Source of the DNA: a virus
IMG/VR virus record: IMGVR_UViG_3300027730_000009
Location: 1-64,000 of that record
Reading direction: 5' to 3' (one strand)
Length of the DNA stretch: 64,000 bases
Within the stretch, counting starts at the first letter, position 1; every line of letters begins with the position of its first letter. The notes under the pieces were generated by a model, which had not been told where the DNA came from, did not search any database, and saw nothing but the letters and a program-made list of their open reading frames with translations. Of the stretch, positions 7,648 through 15,767 are shown in pieces. A program made the translations under genes and the position numbers.

Positions 7648-8243
7648 TGAACACACTTAATTTTGTGTTCATTCCATTTTTTTGTTGGTTTTTCATTTGG
7701 AAAGTAATAACATTCCCACTTCTTTGATGTTTCGAAATAAATGTGTTTGGTAAAACCCTTAGGTACCATTGCACCTGTTGGGATAACTAAAGAACTCTTA
7801 TCAAAATCCAATATTATCCTTACTGTTAGATTTTCTTTGTCATCCCATTTTCTTTCTTGTTCTTCAAGTAATCTCCATTCCCCCCTGTTTAAGTATTGGT
7901 CTTGTAAGGCACAATTAAGATATGAGAAAGTAGTTTTGAGATTATCCATATTATCTGAGAAAGTAGCTGCGGGAGCTAAGTGTCCTTTATCCCAAATATT
8001 TTTTGCATAATCGTTATGGTCTGAAGTATGAACATTAGGTTCTGTTTTAAAATCCATAGAACCACGATTTACATTTGTAGGTCTATTAATAGAACGATAA
8101 GTGAGTTCAAGTGGTTGTTCTAATGATTGAGAGTAATTTACCTCAAAAATTTGGTTTTTAACTTTAACATCTTTTAAAGCTTGTGCGGAAATAAAAATTA
8201 AACTTACAAGGCTTAATAGTATTAGTGATTTTATTTTAGTCAT
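7644..8243 (-). CDS. Secreted DNA/RNA non-specific endonuclease (NUC1 family)
   Basis: 199 residues from the ATG at 8243. Signal peptide MTKIKSLILLSLVSLIFISA with cleavage near residue 20. The beta-beta-alpha-metal site is visible: D85-K-G-H88-L-A-P (the family's DRGH with Lys for Arg), then N110 and N119-R-G-E-W-R-x-L-E. Such enzymes degrade nucleic acid without sequence preference. Last gene of the secretory operon, starting two bases after the stop of the dockerin gene. It may degrade host DNA in the periplasm or extracellular DNA. Confidence 0.8.
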   Translation of the reverse strand: MTKIKSLILLSLVSLIFISAQALKDVKVKNQIFEVNYSQSLEQPLELTYRSINRPTNVNRGSMDFKTEPNVHTSDHNDYAKNIWDKGHLAPAATFSDNMDNLKTTFSYLNCALQDQYLNRGEWRLLEEQERKWDDKENLTVRIILDFDKSSLVIPTGAMVPKGFTKHIYFETSKKWECYYFPNEKPTKKWNEHKIKCVH

Positions 8244-8245
8244 TT

Positions 8246-9445
8246 TCAATAAATTAATTTATTTTTATTTGAGTATCCTGTGGTTAATAAATAGATGTTA
8301 GTTGAGCCACCTCTTACAGGGTTCGAGATAGTCATTGAAGACTGACCAAGAATTGTAGACTTAAGATTATTTGTGGAGTTTTTGATTGTTGTCCATTCAC
8401 CACTGTTGAACATTCTTACTGAAGGTGCAAGAATAGTATTGTTTTTTAGACCTGTTGTTACACCAAACAAAAGAAAACCATCCGATACAGTAATTCTCCC
8501 GTCATTGTTAATGTCCATTCTATAGTATTCTTTGGAAGTAATAGGAATAACACCTAAAACTAAATCAGACACATACTTAGCATCGGTAACCGATAAGGGA
8601 CTTGTTGTTGTTGGGTTGGGAACTACTATTTGAAACTGATAGTTGTTAATATCTAAACCTGTTGAACCGAAGTTGTAATTTCCAACGGCTGAGGTGTAAA
8701 CCGACCTATTATAATTGAATGTTGTTTGAACAGTTGAAGGTGTAAACTTATAAGAAGTACCTTGAGTTATGGACCATTGCACCGCGTTTTTTCCACCAAC
8801 AGGAACAACTTGTGTTCCTGTGATATTAGTAAGACCTAAAGTGGCGGAATATCCACCACATTGTGGTTTTGATTGAAGGTTAATGTCAATTTCATTTGTA
8901 GTTTCACTTAATACTATTTGCCAAATCACTGAAATACTCCTGCAATCATAAAATGGTACCCTGTTAAAATTAAAAACCATTTTTCTGTTTGGGGAACTTC
9001 CAGTCACATAATAATTCATTTGACCTGAGGAAGGAAACAAATCTTCCCAATCAGCTAAGATAGCATTCTTTGGTGCACTACCATTTGGTAAAAATTGGGC
9101 AACATAACCACTTGTTTGACCAGGTGAAAATCCTATCCAACCATTCGAACTGACATAAAATTGTGTGTAAGTGTTACCAAAATAGGTGAAATTAAAACCA
9201 ATATTAAAGGGTCCTTGAACACAATCATCACAACCGTTTACTGAGGTACCCCCCGCAAAGGCAAAATTAGAATATGTTGGGTTAGTAATTTCATAATTTG
9301 AAATATTTTTTGTTAAAAGTTGTACTTCAACACCTTGCACACCTACCTCATTCCCATCATAGATGTTACCCGAATAGGTAAATTCTTGTCCTTGCAAATG
9401 AAATACAAGAACTAAGAATAAAATACTGGCAACGAATTTTTTCAT
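8246..9445 (-). CDS. Secreted protein with dockerin-type repeat
   Basis: 399 residues from the ATG at 9445 (TGATG overlap with the previous stop). Signal peptide ends near VFHLQG. Residues 60-240 are beta-rich with YFGNTYTQFYVSSNGWIGF, a pattern common in extracellular nidogen-like or adhesion domains. Near residue 315, MDINNDGRITVSDGFLLF is a dockerin/EF-hand calcium loop. It could dock on the cohesin-like domain of the protein at 12446 (inference). Confidence 0.65.
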   Translation of the reverse strand: MKKFVASILFLVLVFHLQGQEFTYSGNIYDGNEVGVQGVEVQLLTKNISNYEITNPTYSNFAFAGGTSVNGCDDCVQGPFNIGFNFTYFGNTYTQFYVSSNGWIGFSPGQTSGYVAQFLPNGSAPKNAILADWEDLFPSSGQMNYYVTGSSPNRKMVFNFNRVPFYDCRSISVIWQIVLSETTNEIDINLQSKPQCGGYSATLGLTNITGTQVVPVGGKNAVQWSITQGTSYKFTPSTVQTTFNYNRSVYTSAVGNYNFGSTGLDINNYQFQIVVPNPTTTSPLSVTDAKYVSDLVLGVIPITSKEYYRMDINNDGRITVSDGFLLFGVTTGLKNNTILAPSVRMFNSGEWTTIKNSTNNLKSTILGQSSMTISNPVRGGSTNIYLLTTGYSNKNKLIY

Positions 9446-9894
9446 CACAATTTTCCAATCGCGTTTTCTAATGATTTTTTAATTGCAGATGAAAACACTG
9501 ATTTTTCGAATGGTAAATTTTCATCTCTAAGCTCAGCAAAACCCGCTTTAACCGCAAGTTTAGCACTTCCGAATCCTTCATACTTGACACCCTCAATCAC
9601 CACTTCAGTTTTGACCTCTGTAATTTTCTTTTTAATCATAAAAGGACCAATGTTAATACCAACCGAAGGAGCTTTAATTGAAATGATATTAACGAAAACC
9701 GAGGTTCCTTCTTCACACAAACTTAATTTTTCACTGATAAGTTCCTCAGCAATTTGTTTAACTCCAAAGGTAAACCTTTTTGAAGATAAATCAGGGTTTT
9801 CACTTTTATTTTCAACACCTTTAACAGTATAACAAGTTTGTCCAAATAAACCTAAGGACATTATTAAACCAATTGATAATAGGATATTTTTCAT
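9445..9894 (-). CDS. Secreted hypothetical protein of the CsgG-like operon
   Basis: 149 residues. Signal peptide MKNILLSIGLIMSLGLFGQ. The mature part is a small alpha/beta domain (FTFGVKQIAEELISEKL, TEVVIEGVKYEGFGSA). ATGA overlap with the upstream gene. Position next to a CsgG-like gene suggests an accessory factor of the same export system, but no family match is certain. Confidence 0.6.
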   Translation of the reverse strand: MKNILLSIGLIMSLGLFGQTCYTVKGVENKSENPDLSSKRFTFGVKQIAEELISEKLSLCEEGTSVFVNIISIKAPSVGINIGPFMIKKKITEVKTEVVIEGVKYEGFGSAKLAVKAGFAELRDENLPFEKSVFSSAIKKSLENAIGKL

Positions 9895-11318
9895 AGTAAT
9901 ATTTTTCCACCTGTTAATATTTGAAATTGGAGAATACTCCCTTGAACTTGATAGACACCTGAAAAACTAACATTGTATTTGAAGTTTTTAGATATCGTAT
10001 AATCCCAAGAACTAAAGGGAACCATCAACCAACCCGAGTCCCACCATTTCCCTTCATAAAATTGAGTAAACGGTGAGTAAACACCAAGAACCAAAAGATT
10101 ACCTGATAAGTTTTTGTTTAATTTAAATGGGTGGAATCCACCACCTACCGCCGAAATATTTGTAAAAGATTCACCACCCAATCCTCCGATAGTAAAATTT
10201 AATCCACCCATAATGGATGTTTTTCCGAATGTTTTTGAATCAAGAGCCGTTGTCGTGTTAAAGAAATTACGCTCAAAATCTATCATTGATGAATTTGCAA
10301 CAATCATAGTGTTTGTTCTTTTTTTATTGGAAAAAGCGCCATATAAGGTTAGATTCGAGTTATTAACTGTTGTGGTATAGTTTAAAAGAACACCTTTAGC
10401 TCTTGTGTTGTTTGTATTAGACTTAGTAACAGACATCGTACCTCTGAACTGATTGGATTTGTCTTCATTAACTCTGATTGCAACAATATCACCAACACCT
10501 ATCAACGAACCAACTTTTGGTTTACCACCACCTTTACCATCTGAACCTGATGATGTGGCTTCTGCGGCATTAGCCACCGAATTAGTCGTACCACCATTAC
10601 CCCCACCCGAAGTTTCATTTTGTACACCAGTAGCATTAGGATTAGTTTGTGCAGATTCTCCCGTTACACCCCGCTGAGTCTGTCCACTTCCCCCTTGAGA
10701 AACCCCAGCTGGTTGGTTATTTGTTCCTCCTTGCGAATTATTTCCTTTTGAAGTTGAAGAACCACCTGATGTATTTCCTCCTTGTTGAGTTCCTCCACCC
10801 TGAGTTGTTGAACCATTTGATGTATTTCCTTGAGTATTATTATTTGTTCCATCTGTTGCCGAATTATTTTGATTATTGGAGGTCGAGTTTGAATTACTAT
10901 TGTTTTTGTTTCCTTCTCTATTGTTTTTTCTTGATGATGTTGAGTTCGATACAGAATTTGCGACAGCATTAGAGGCTGTCATTGTGGAAGAGGCCGTGAT
11001 ACTTGTTAATGTAGAAATTAAATTTTGAGTAATAAACATATTTTGAGAAACTTGTGTATTAGTTAATAACTCATCACATGGTTGGTTAGCGACCGCCGCT
11101 GTGATTTGATTAACCCACAAATCAAAGTTTCCATTAATAAAATCATTAGATGAAAAACTATTGATATTCCCTAAATAGTTTACTGTTATGGCTTGATTGT
11201 TTGTAACTTGGAGAGTTTTAATCTGTCTGGAACAAGGGTCCACATAAGAATATGTGAACCCCTGTCCAAAAATAATTGTGGACATAACAACAAATAATGT
11301 CGTTATTATCCTTTTCAT
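9891..11318 (-). CDS. Secreted N/S/G/Q-rich protein with beta-rich carboxy part
   Basis: 475 residues. Signal peptide MKRIITTLFVVMSTIIFG. Residues about 125-260 are a low-complexity Asn/Ser/Gly/Gln/Thr tract, the composition seen in amyloid-forming or surface-linker proteins. The last 210 residues alternate polar and hydrophobic positions like outer-membrane beta-strands and end in ILTGGKILL. Next to a CsgG-like gene it could be an exported fibre or surface protein, but no CsgA repeats are visible. Confidence 0.6.
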   Translation of the reverse strand: MKRIITTLFVVMSTIIFGQGFTYSYVDPCSRQIKTLQVTNNQAITVNYLGNINSFSSNDFINGNFDLWVNQITAAVANQPCDELLTNTQVSQNMFITQNLISTLTSITASSTMTASNAVANSVSNSTSSRKNNREGNKNNSNSNSTSNNQNNSATDGTNNNTQGNTSNGSTTQGGGTQQGGNTSGGSSTSKGNNSQGGTNNQPAGVSQGGSGQTQRGVTGESAQTNPNATGVQNETSGGGNGGTTNSVANAAEATSSGSDGKGGGKPKVGSLIGVGDIVAIRVNEDKSNQFRGTMSVTKSNTNNTRAKGVLLNYTTTVNNSNLTLYGAFSNKKRTNTMIVANSSMIDFERNFFNTTTALDSKTFGKTSIMGGLNFTIGGLGGESFTNISAVGGGFHPFKLNKNLSGNLLVLGVYSPFTQFYEGKWWDSGWLMVPFSSWDYTISKNFKYNVSFSGVYQVQGSILQFQILTGGKILL

Positions 11319-11354
11319 TGGTTAGTATCTAAAAATAATTTTCGAGGTAACATA

Positions 11355-12068
11355 TTAACTTTTGAATACCCCTTTTTTTATCATTTTTGTAACCACTCTT
11401 ACCGATGCTGTTTCCAAAGCCTTTTTAGTGGATACCCCAACTGTTGAACGATTAAATGCCGGTCCCTGGATATCACCTAAAACACTTGAGGTTTTGATTG
11501 TAATTGCCCTTCCTTGACCGGAACCTGTAATTACCTCTCCTGTTTCAGAATCAACAAATCTAACTTGTAATCCGAGTTGAGTAATTTGTTTAATTGTCAC
11601 ACCTGAAGTTTCAACTACCTCATCTTCACCCACAGAAAAATCGTACACTTCAATGTAAACAAAATACTTGGCAAGTTTAATCTTACCTTTACCGTCCAAT
11701 TTATTTTCAGTAAATCCTTTATTAGATGCTTTGAATTGCTGAACCATTCTTTCCTTGATTTCAAGTTTGTCCTCAGTAAAAACAAATCTCTCAGTTTCTT
11801 CCAAATATTCTAATACAATATTTGTTACACCAAGTCCAACTCTGGCATCACGAAGTTCAGGATACATTTCGTATACTTCATCATTAATGCCAATTTTAAG
11901 AATTTGAATTGGGATTTGGATTGTGTCTTGATATGGTGGCAATTCATCATGTGTTTTTTTTGCCTCAAATCCTGCAGTGTATTCTTCTGTCTGAATTTTT
12001 GCAATCTGACCACTTAAAGATATTGCGCCTAATAAAAAAAGTGATATAAAAATTTTACCAAGGTGCAT
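11355..12068 (-). CDS. CsgG-like secretion pore protein
   Basis: 237 residues from the ATG at 12068, chosen because it starts a clean signal peptide (MHLGKIFISLFLLGAISLSG); a TTG at 12110 adds 14 basic residues and is unlikely. The layout (I-x-I-L-K-I strand, VTNIVLEYLEETERFVFTED, long helix, VYIEVYDFSV, GLQVRFVDSETGEVI, terminal amphipathic helix) resembles the CsgG family of curli export channels. No lipobox Cys follows the signal. Overlaps the previous gene by 14 bases. Confidence 0.55.
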   Translation of the reverse strand: MHLGKIFISLFLLGAISLSGQIAKIQTEEYTAGFEAKKTHDELPPYQDTIQIPIQILKIGINDEVYEMYPELRDARVGLGVTNIVLEYLEETERFVFTEDKLEIKERMVQQFKASNKGFTENKLDGKGKIKLAKYFVYIEVYDFSVGEDEVVETSGVTIKQITQLGLQVRFVDSETGEVITGSGQGRAITIKTSSVLGDIQGPAFNRSTVGVSTKKALETASVRVVTKMIKKGVFKS

Positions 12069-12375
12069 CTTCACTCTCACTTTTATCTTCTTTAACAGGT
12101 TTTTCAACAACTTTAGTTTCTTTAATCACTGTTGTACCCCCACCACTTTGATTAGAATTTTGCGATGAGTTGTCGATGTTAAGAACAATCGGGGCGGGTT
12201 GGGTTGACTGTTGAACTGGAGCTACTTCTTCAGTTTTTACATCTTCCTCTATTCCGAAAAGTTGATTGATATGTGTTGCAACATATGCTCCCGCACCTGT
12301 TACGGCAGTTGTCGCTAATCCTATTAGAGTTTTTTTGATTGTTGACATCCCACCTTCTTGAGTTTCCTCTGACAT
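12055..12375 (-). CDS. Small single-span membrane protein
   Basis: 106 residues. One hydrophobic helix (TLIGLATTAVTGAGAYVATHI, about 16-36) followed by a Gln/Asn/Ser-rich and acidic tail ending in SEDAPW. Topology with one span and a charged tail could be a holin-like or anchor protein, but nothing proves it. It overlaps the start of the CsgG-like gene. Confidence 0.6.
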   Translation of the reverse strand: MSEETQEGGMSTIKKTLIGLATTAVTGAGAYVATHINQLFGIEEDVKTEEVAPVQQSTQPAPIVLNIDNSSQNSNQSGGGTTVIKETKVVEKPVKEDKSESEDAPW

Positions 12376-12416
12376 AATAAATTAATTTAGTTTTGGTTTA
12401 TTGTATTCTTTGGCAT

Positions 12417-12443
12417 CTTGAGGTCTCAAATTGAGACCTCAAG
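12417..12443. repeat. 13-bp perfect inverted repeat between secretory genes
   Basis: CTTGAGGTCTCAA and its complement flank a single A, two bases past the stop of the gene at 12446. It is followed by TTTTATT only on the plus strand, so it is a poor minus-strand terminator; it may protect RNA ends, cause partial termination, or bind a regulator. Confidence 0.6.
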
Positions 12444-12445
12444 TT

Positions 12446-14341
12446 TTATTCTGTTTTTGTTGTTCTTTCAACAATTTTCTTTTTTTCAGTATTGAGAATT
12501 GCAACATACTCACCTGCCGCTAAAGAACCTAAATCAAAAGTTTGTTCATAAATTCCAATTGGATAAGTTCCCTCAATTACTTCAAAAACTAACTTACCCC
12601 CTAAATCGTAAACAGCTAAAGTCACATTACTTTTTTCATAAAGTTTAAACCTTGCAGTAACTAAACCATCGGTTGGTGTGGGGAATAAAACCATTTGATT
12701 TTTAACCGATATGTCATTGGGGTCCATCTTTAAAACTTGTAATATACCATCAGTTGGGGTGATTTTTAAATCCTTAGCGTTTTGGTCACCAGCAAACTTT
12801 CTTGTAACATATAAAGGACTTTTATTCCAATCGGATTGAAGTTCATTTGCTGTAAAGTTTAAAGTAAAAAGGATTTCACCATTGTTTACTAAATTTTGAT
12901 TGAATGAAGGGTCATATCCCCCCCACTCAACTTCACCATCATTTGTGTTGATAAATGTCAACCAATAAGAACTCTTCAACTCAGTTACCAAAGATTCAAA
13001 TTCCAATAGGTCACTATCATACTTCATAGCTAATTGCAATGAACCCAAATCGATATCATTTGTTTTTAAAGTTACAGGAACACTTACCAAATCCCCCTCA
13101 TCAACTCCCAATTCAGGAAAATTAACTTCGATGGTCTCAAGGTTATTGTCGTATTCGGTAGTAACATCTATAATGTGTAAGTTAGCATTATTGGGATTAA
13201 CTATTTCGATGGGTGTTAAACGAGCTCTTTTGAATCCTGTTCCGTTAGCATCTCCCATCCCTAAAACATAGTATGTTACAGTATCGGAGGTATTTGGTAG
13301 AATTTCGAATGTGAAGTTAGTTACTCCACCTGTTGAAGAAATAAGGTTTGAAGCTGAACCATCAATTATGTTAAACTGTGCCTCGGTGAAGAATTTCACA
13401 TCTGCAACTGAGTTAATCCATGAAGAGAACCTACCTGATATTCTTCCGTAAATTGCATAAACATCGGATATTGTAATCTGACCATCTCCGTTCACATCAG
13501 AAGCGTGGAAATCAAACCCTGTTGGTGTTTGTTGACCAAGTACATATTGATTCACTCTCTGAGCATCGGCAACAGAAATAATGTTCCCAAAGTTTAAAGT
13601 GTCTCCCTGTACAGCAAGTCTAACATCAAACGCTGTAGTATCAATGTTCACATCGTTAAATGATACCCATCCTTGAAGGTTGCTAGTATCAACACTTACA
13701 GAAGTCCAAGTTGAAGTTGTTTTTAACTTTTTCTCAAGAGCAACACTTACATGTTTAGCGGGTGTACCGGTAACATTCATAAAATTTACATGATATGAAA
13801 AAGTACGAGACAATAACTGACCACCAAAATTTGTGAGGTTCAAAGTAAAGTCATTACCCCCTTGTGAGGTCGCAGTCTCACTGAACACATTACCACCATT
13901 AAATGTTAAATTACCCACATTGAAATAGGTGGTTGACAATGCCGCAGTGTGGTTCAATGTCACTTGAAACAATCCACCGTCAGGTATATCAAATGTATTG
14001 AGACTACCGGTATATGTGAGGGTAATGGTAACATATCCCAAAGCAGGATTATCCTGATATTGGAGATATTGTGAAAAAGTTGTGTTCAAAGAAGTTATGG
14101 TATCAACGGACCCAAAAGCTTGATTATCATAAAACAGTCTAAATTGCACTGCTGTGATATCAGTTCCTGAATTATTGTAAAAACAAAGACCAACATTTGT
14201 TTTACCCGCTGTTGATGTACCAATCTGATAAGTGGAATCTATAGTGATATGAGCTCCGTTTAAAGTTGGTATAGGACACGACTGTGAATATAAATTACTC
14301 ACAAGAATTGTCCCGAAAAAAAGAAATAATAATTTTCTCAT
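12446..14341 (-). CDS. Secreted cohesin/dockerin protein with type IX secretion sorting domain
   Basis: 631 residues. Signal peptide MRKLLFLFFGTILVSNLYSQ. Near residues 285-305 SDVNGDGQITISDVYAIYG is a dockerin calcium loop. Residues about 405-545 (SVPVTLKTNDIDLGSLQLAM, YDSDLLEFE, GEILFTLNF) look like a cohesin-type beta-sandwich. The end (about 552-631: LFPTPTDGLVTARFKL, VYDLGGKLVFE, AAGEYVAILN, KKKIVER) has the strand pattern of the T9SS type A carboxy-terminal domain. Such proteins are exported to the surface of Bacteroidota cells; finding one in a phage is unusual. Confidence 0.7.
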   Translation of the reverse strand: MRKLLFLFFGTILVSNLYSQSCPIPTLNGAHITIDSTYQIGTSTAGKTNVGLCFYNNSGTDITAVQFRLFYDNQAFGSVDTITSLNTTFSQYLQYQDNPALGYVTITLTYTGSLNTFDIPDGGLFQVTLNHTAALSTTYFNVGNLTFNGGNVFSETATSQGGNDFTLNLTNFGGQLLSRTFSYHVNFMNVTGTPAKHVSVALEKKLKTTSTWTSVSVDTSNLQGWVSFNDVNIDTTAFDVRLAVQGDTLNFGNIISVADAQRVNQYVLGQQTPTGFDFHASDVNGDGQITISDVYAIYGRISGRFSSWINSVADVKFFTEAQFNIIDGSASNLISSTGGVTNFTFEILPNTSDTVTYYVLGMGDANGTGFKRARLTPIEIVNPNNANLHIIDVTTEYDNNLETIEVNFPELGVDEGDLVSVPVTLKTNDIDLGSLQLAMKYDSDLLEFESLVTELKSSYWLTFINTNDGEVEWGGYDPSFNQNLVNNGEILFTLNFTANELQSDWNKSPLYVTRKFAGDQNAKDLKITPTDGILQVLKMDPNDISVKNQMVLFPTPTDGLVTARFKLYEKSNVTLAVYDLGGKLVFEVIEGTYPIGIYEQTFDLGSLAAGEYVAILNTEKKKIVERTTKTE

Positions 14342-14364
14342 ATTCGAATGTAGATTAATGTACT

Positions 14365-14372
14365 TATAAATA
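14365..14372 (-). promoter_or_regulatory. TATTTATA element
   Basis: Minus strand TATTTATA 23 bases before the ATG at 14341, at the head of the seven-gene secretory operon. Confidence 0.45.
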
Positions 14373-14824
14373 TGAAAAAATTTCTTTGGTTACCAATTTT
14401 TCTATTAATTAATTTAAAAGTTTGTGGGCAAATTAAAATTGACTTGGTAGGTGATACTTGGGTTCCTCAGGTTGAACAAGCATTAGAACTAATTAAAAAT
14501 ACCGACACTAACACTTATAACTTTGTTTTAAAACATTGTAAAAAAATAAGTTTTTGGAACGGAGAGTTCTCTACTGTAGAGGGTAATTACACCATCACAA
14601 TTTCACAGGGTGATATGAAACTAAATTCCGTTGAAAATATTGCATGCATTTTGGTTCATGAATCAAAACACTTGGAAATTATTCAATCAGGAACATCTTT
14701 TTCTTTATTAAAAGAAGAATATATTTGTTATCTATGGGAACTTCAATTCATTGAAATTCTTCAAGGGGAACCTGAGTGGATAAAAGAAAATTGTCTTAAT
14801 ATGATTTCTAAATTAGAACCATAA
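14372..14824 (+). CDS. Secreted HExxH metallopeptidase-like protein
   Basis: 150 residues. Signal peptide MKKFLWLPIFLLINLKVCGQ. H96-E-S-K-H100 followed by a helix with further acids (LLKEEYICYLWELQF) is a gluzincin-type zinc site. Small, with no other domain. Divergent from the secretory operon with about 30 bases between the start codons. Confidence 0.6.
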   Translation: MKKFLWLPIFLLINLKVCGQIKIDLVGDTWVPQVEQALELIKNTDTNTYNFVLKHCKKISFWNGEFSTVEGNYTITISQGDMKLNSVENIACILVHESKHLEIIQSGTSFSLLKEEYICYLWELQFIEILQGEPEWIKENCLNMISKLEP

Positions 14825-14843
14825 AAAGGGTTACCTGATTCTA

Positions 14844-14990
14844 TTAATCACAATCTTGACACTCAAATACAACATATTTTCTCCACCATTTCGAAAACAT
14901 AGTATTAGGTAAATTATAAACAACTAATTCTGCCAAAACAAATAAACCCCCCACTAGGAGTGAGAAAACAATTAAGTAAATAAACCACAT
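14844..14990 (-). CDS. Small membrane protein
   Basis: 48 residues, ATG at 14990 and stop TAA at 14846. One hydrophobic helix (MWFIYLIVFSLLVGGLFVLA), then a basic stretch (SKWWRKY) and FECQDCD. A TATTTATA element lies 12 bases upstream, which supports it as a real gene. Confidence 0.55.
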   Translation of the reverse strand: MWFIYLIVFSLLVGGLFVLAELVVYNLPNTMFSKWWRKYVVFECQDCD

Positions 14991-15002
14991 AATCTTTTTT
15001 TT

Positions 15003-15010
15003 TATAAATA
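15003..15010 (-). promoter_or_regulatory. TATTTATA element
   Basis: Minus strand TATTTATA 12 bases before the ATG at 14990. Confidence 0.4.
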
Positions 15011-15020
15011 TAATCAAAAA

Positions 15021-15045
15021 ACCCCCACTCGGAAAGAGTGAGGGC
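15021..15045 (-). terminator. Intrinsic terminator
   Basis: Minus strand CCCTCACTC/GAGTGGGGG stem followed by TTTTTTG; ends the unit containing the gene at 15225 and the remnant downstream of it. Confidence 0.75.
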
Positions 15046-15072
15046 TGTTGGGCTGTAAGGTCAAAGATTTAT

Positions 15073-15238
15073 TTAAAAGAGTTTTGAGATTATTGATGCT
15101 CCTTTGACGACTTTTAAACTATGTTGATTTGTGACTTTTGACATTCCCATCGAAATCAAACATCCACTACTTAGTGTTTAATGTAGGTTGAACCTTCGCC
15201 GCCTCAGCAATACTCAAAAAATACTCATTCCAATTCAT
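15073..15238 (-). pseudogene. Possible frameshifted remnant of a dCMP-deaminase-like gene
   Basis: ATG at 15238 gives MNWNEYFLSIAEAAKVQPTL then NTK and a stop TAG. The opening M-N-W-x-x-Y-F-L-x-I-A is the usual start of phage dCMP deaminases. In the next frame the sequence continues S-S-G-C-L-I-S, where the family has T-K-V-G-A-V-I-V, and ends 32 residues later at 15073. No zinc-binding His/Cys part remains. A chance resemblance is possible. Confidence 0.3.
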
Positions 15239-15446
15239 CACAAGAACTTATCTTATAAATCAGACCCTTTGAACCATCGGCGTGAATCTGTTTTTCTTTT
15301 TCATTGACCAAAATTAAATTCGTAAACTTACATTTAAAACGAGGTTCGTATTCTTGAATCAAGATTAAACGAGACACCGTACCAATAAAGAGTTCCCCCC
15401 TTGTTGAGTAATGAATATATCGGTCTCCTTCTTTCCAATCAAACAT
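15225..15446 (-). CDS. Hypothetical small beta-rich protein
   Basis: 73 residues (W-K-E-G-D-R-Y-I-H-Y-S-T-R-G-E-L at the start, then YEPRFKCKFTNLILVNEK), probably a small SH3-like or beta-barrel fold. No family recognised. Own host-type promoter with a 20-base spacer. Confidence 0.6.
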   Translation of the reverse strand: MFDWKEGDRYIHYSTRGELFIGTVSRLILIQEYEPRFKCKFTNLILVNEKEKQIHADGSKGLIYKISSCDELE

Positions 15447-15465
15447 TTCAATTTGTTTTACTTCA

Positions 15466-15497
15466 CAAATATACTATTTATTTTTTATAAAGTCAAA
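15466..15497 (-). promoter_or_regulatory. Bacteroidota-type promoter
   Basis: Minus strand TTTG (15497-15494), 20 bases, TATATTTG (15473-15466), 19 bases before the ATG at 15446. Confidence 0.7.
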
Positions 15498-15501
15498 AAC
15501 T

Positions 15502-15645
15502 ATGTCAATAATTAATTGGGAACTCCACTCAAAATTAAAAAAGAAAAAAAGATTAACCTATTCAAAAGAAATTATTACAATTGATGATTTGAGTGTGTGG
15601 GGTAAGATAAAAAAGTTTTTTAAGGAACTTCTCTTTAAGAAGTAA
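15502..15645 (+). CDS. Small basic protein
   Basis: 47 residues, ATG 15502 to TAA 15645. Lys-rich (SKLKKKKRL; WGKIKKFFKELLFKK at the end, an amphipathic cationic helix). No family recognised. A terminator lies 85 bases downstream on the same strand. Confidence 0.45.
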   Translation: MSIINWELHSKLKKKKRLTYSKEIITIDDLSVWGKIKKFFKELLFKK

Positions 15646-15755
15646 TTCACTTATCTTTTCAAGGTCCAAAGGTGGCCGGTCGTCCCACGGATGTAGATTA
15701 GTGTATTACCGGATTCTCTTAACTGAGATAAAGGGGACTTTGGTCCCCTTTTTAA
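15646..15755 (+). ncRNA. Possible structured 3' region or small RNA, with terminator
   Basis: No ORF. CCGGT (15675) can pair with ACCGG about 30 bases later, and AAGGGGAC-TTTG-GTCCCCTT (15731-15750) followed by TTTTT is a clear intrinsic terminator. It may be only the 3' UTR of the preceding small gene. Confidence 0.35.
15731..15755 (+). terminator. Intrinsic terminator
   Basis: Perfect 8-bp stem AAGGGGAC/GTCCCCTT, TTTG loop, then a T run, plus strand. Confidence 0.8.
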
Positions 15756-15767
15756 AAAAAATTATGT

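Noticed and set aside
7644-14824. Host-derived genomic contamination for the secretory block
   Set aside because: The block is flanked by and shares the TATTTATA element with tagged phage genes, and codon/base composition is not visibly different.
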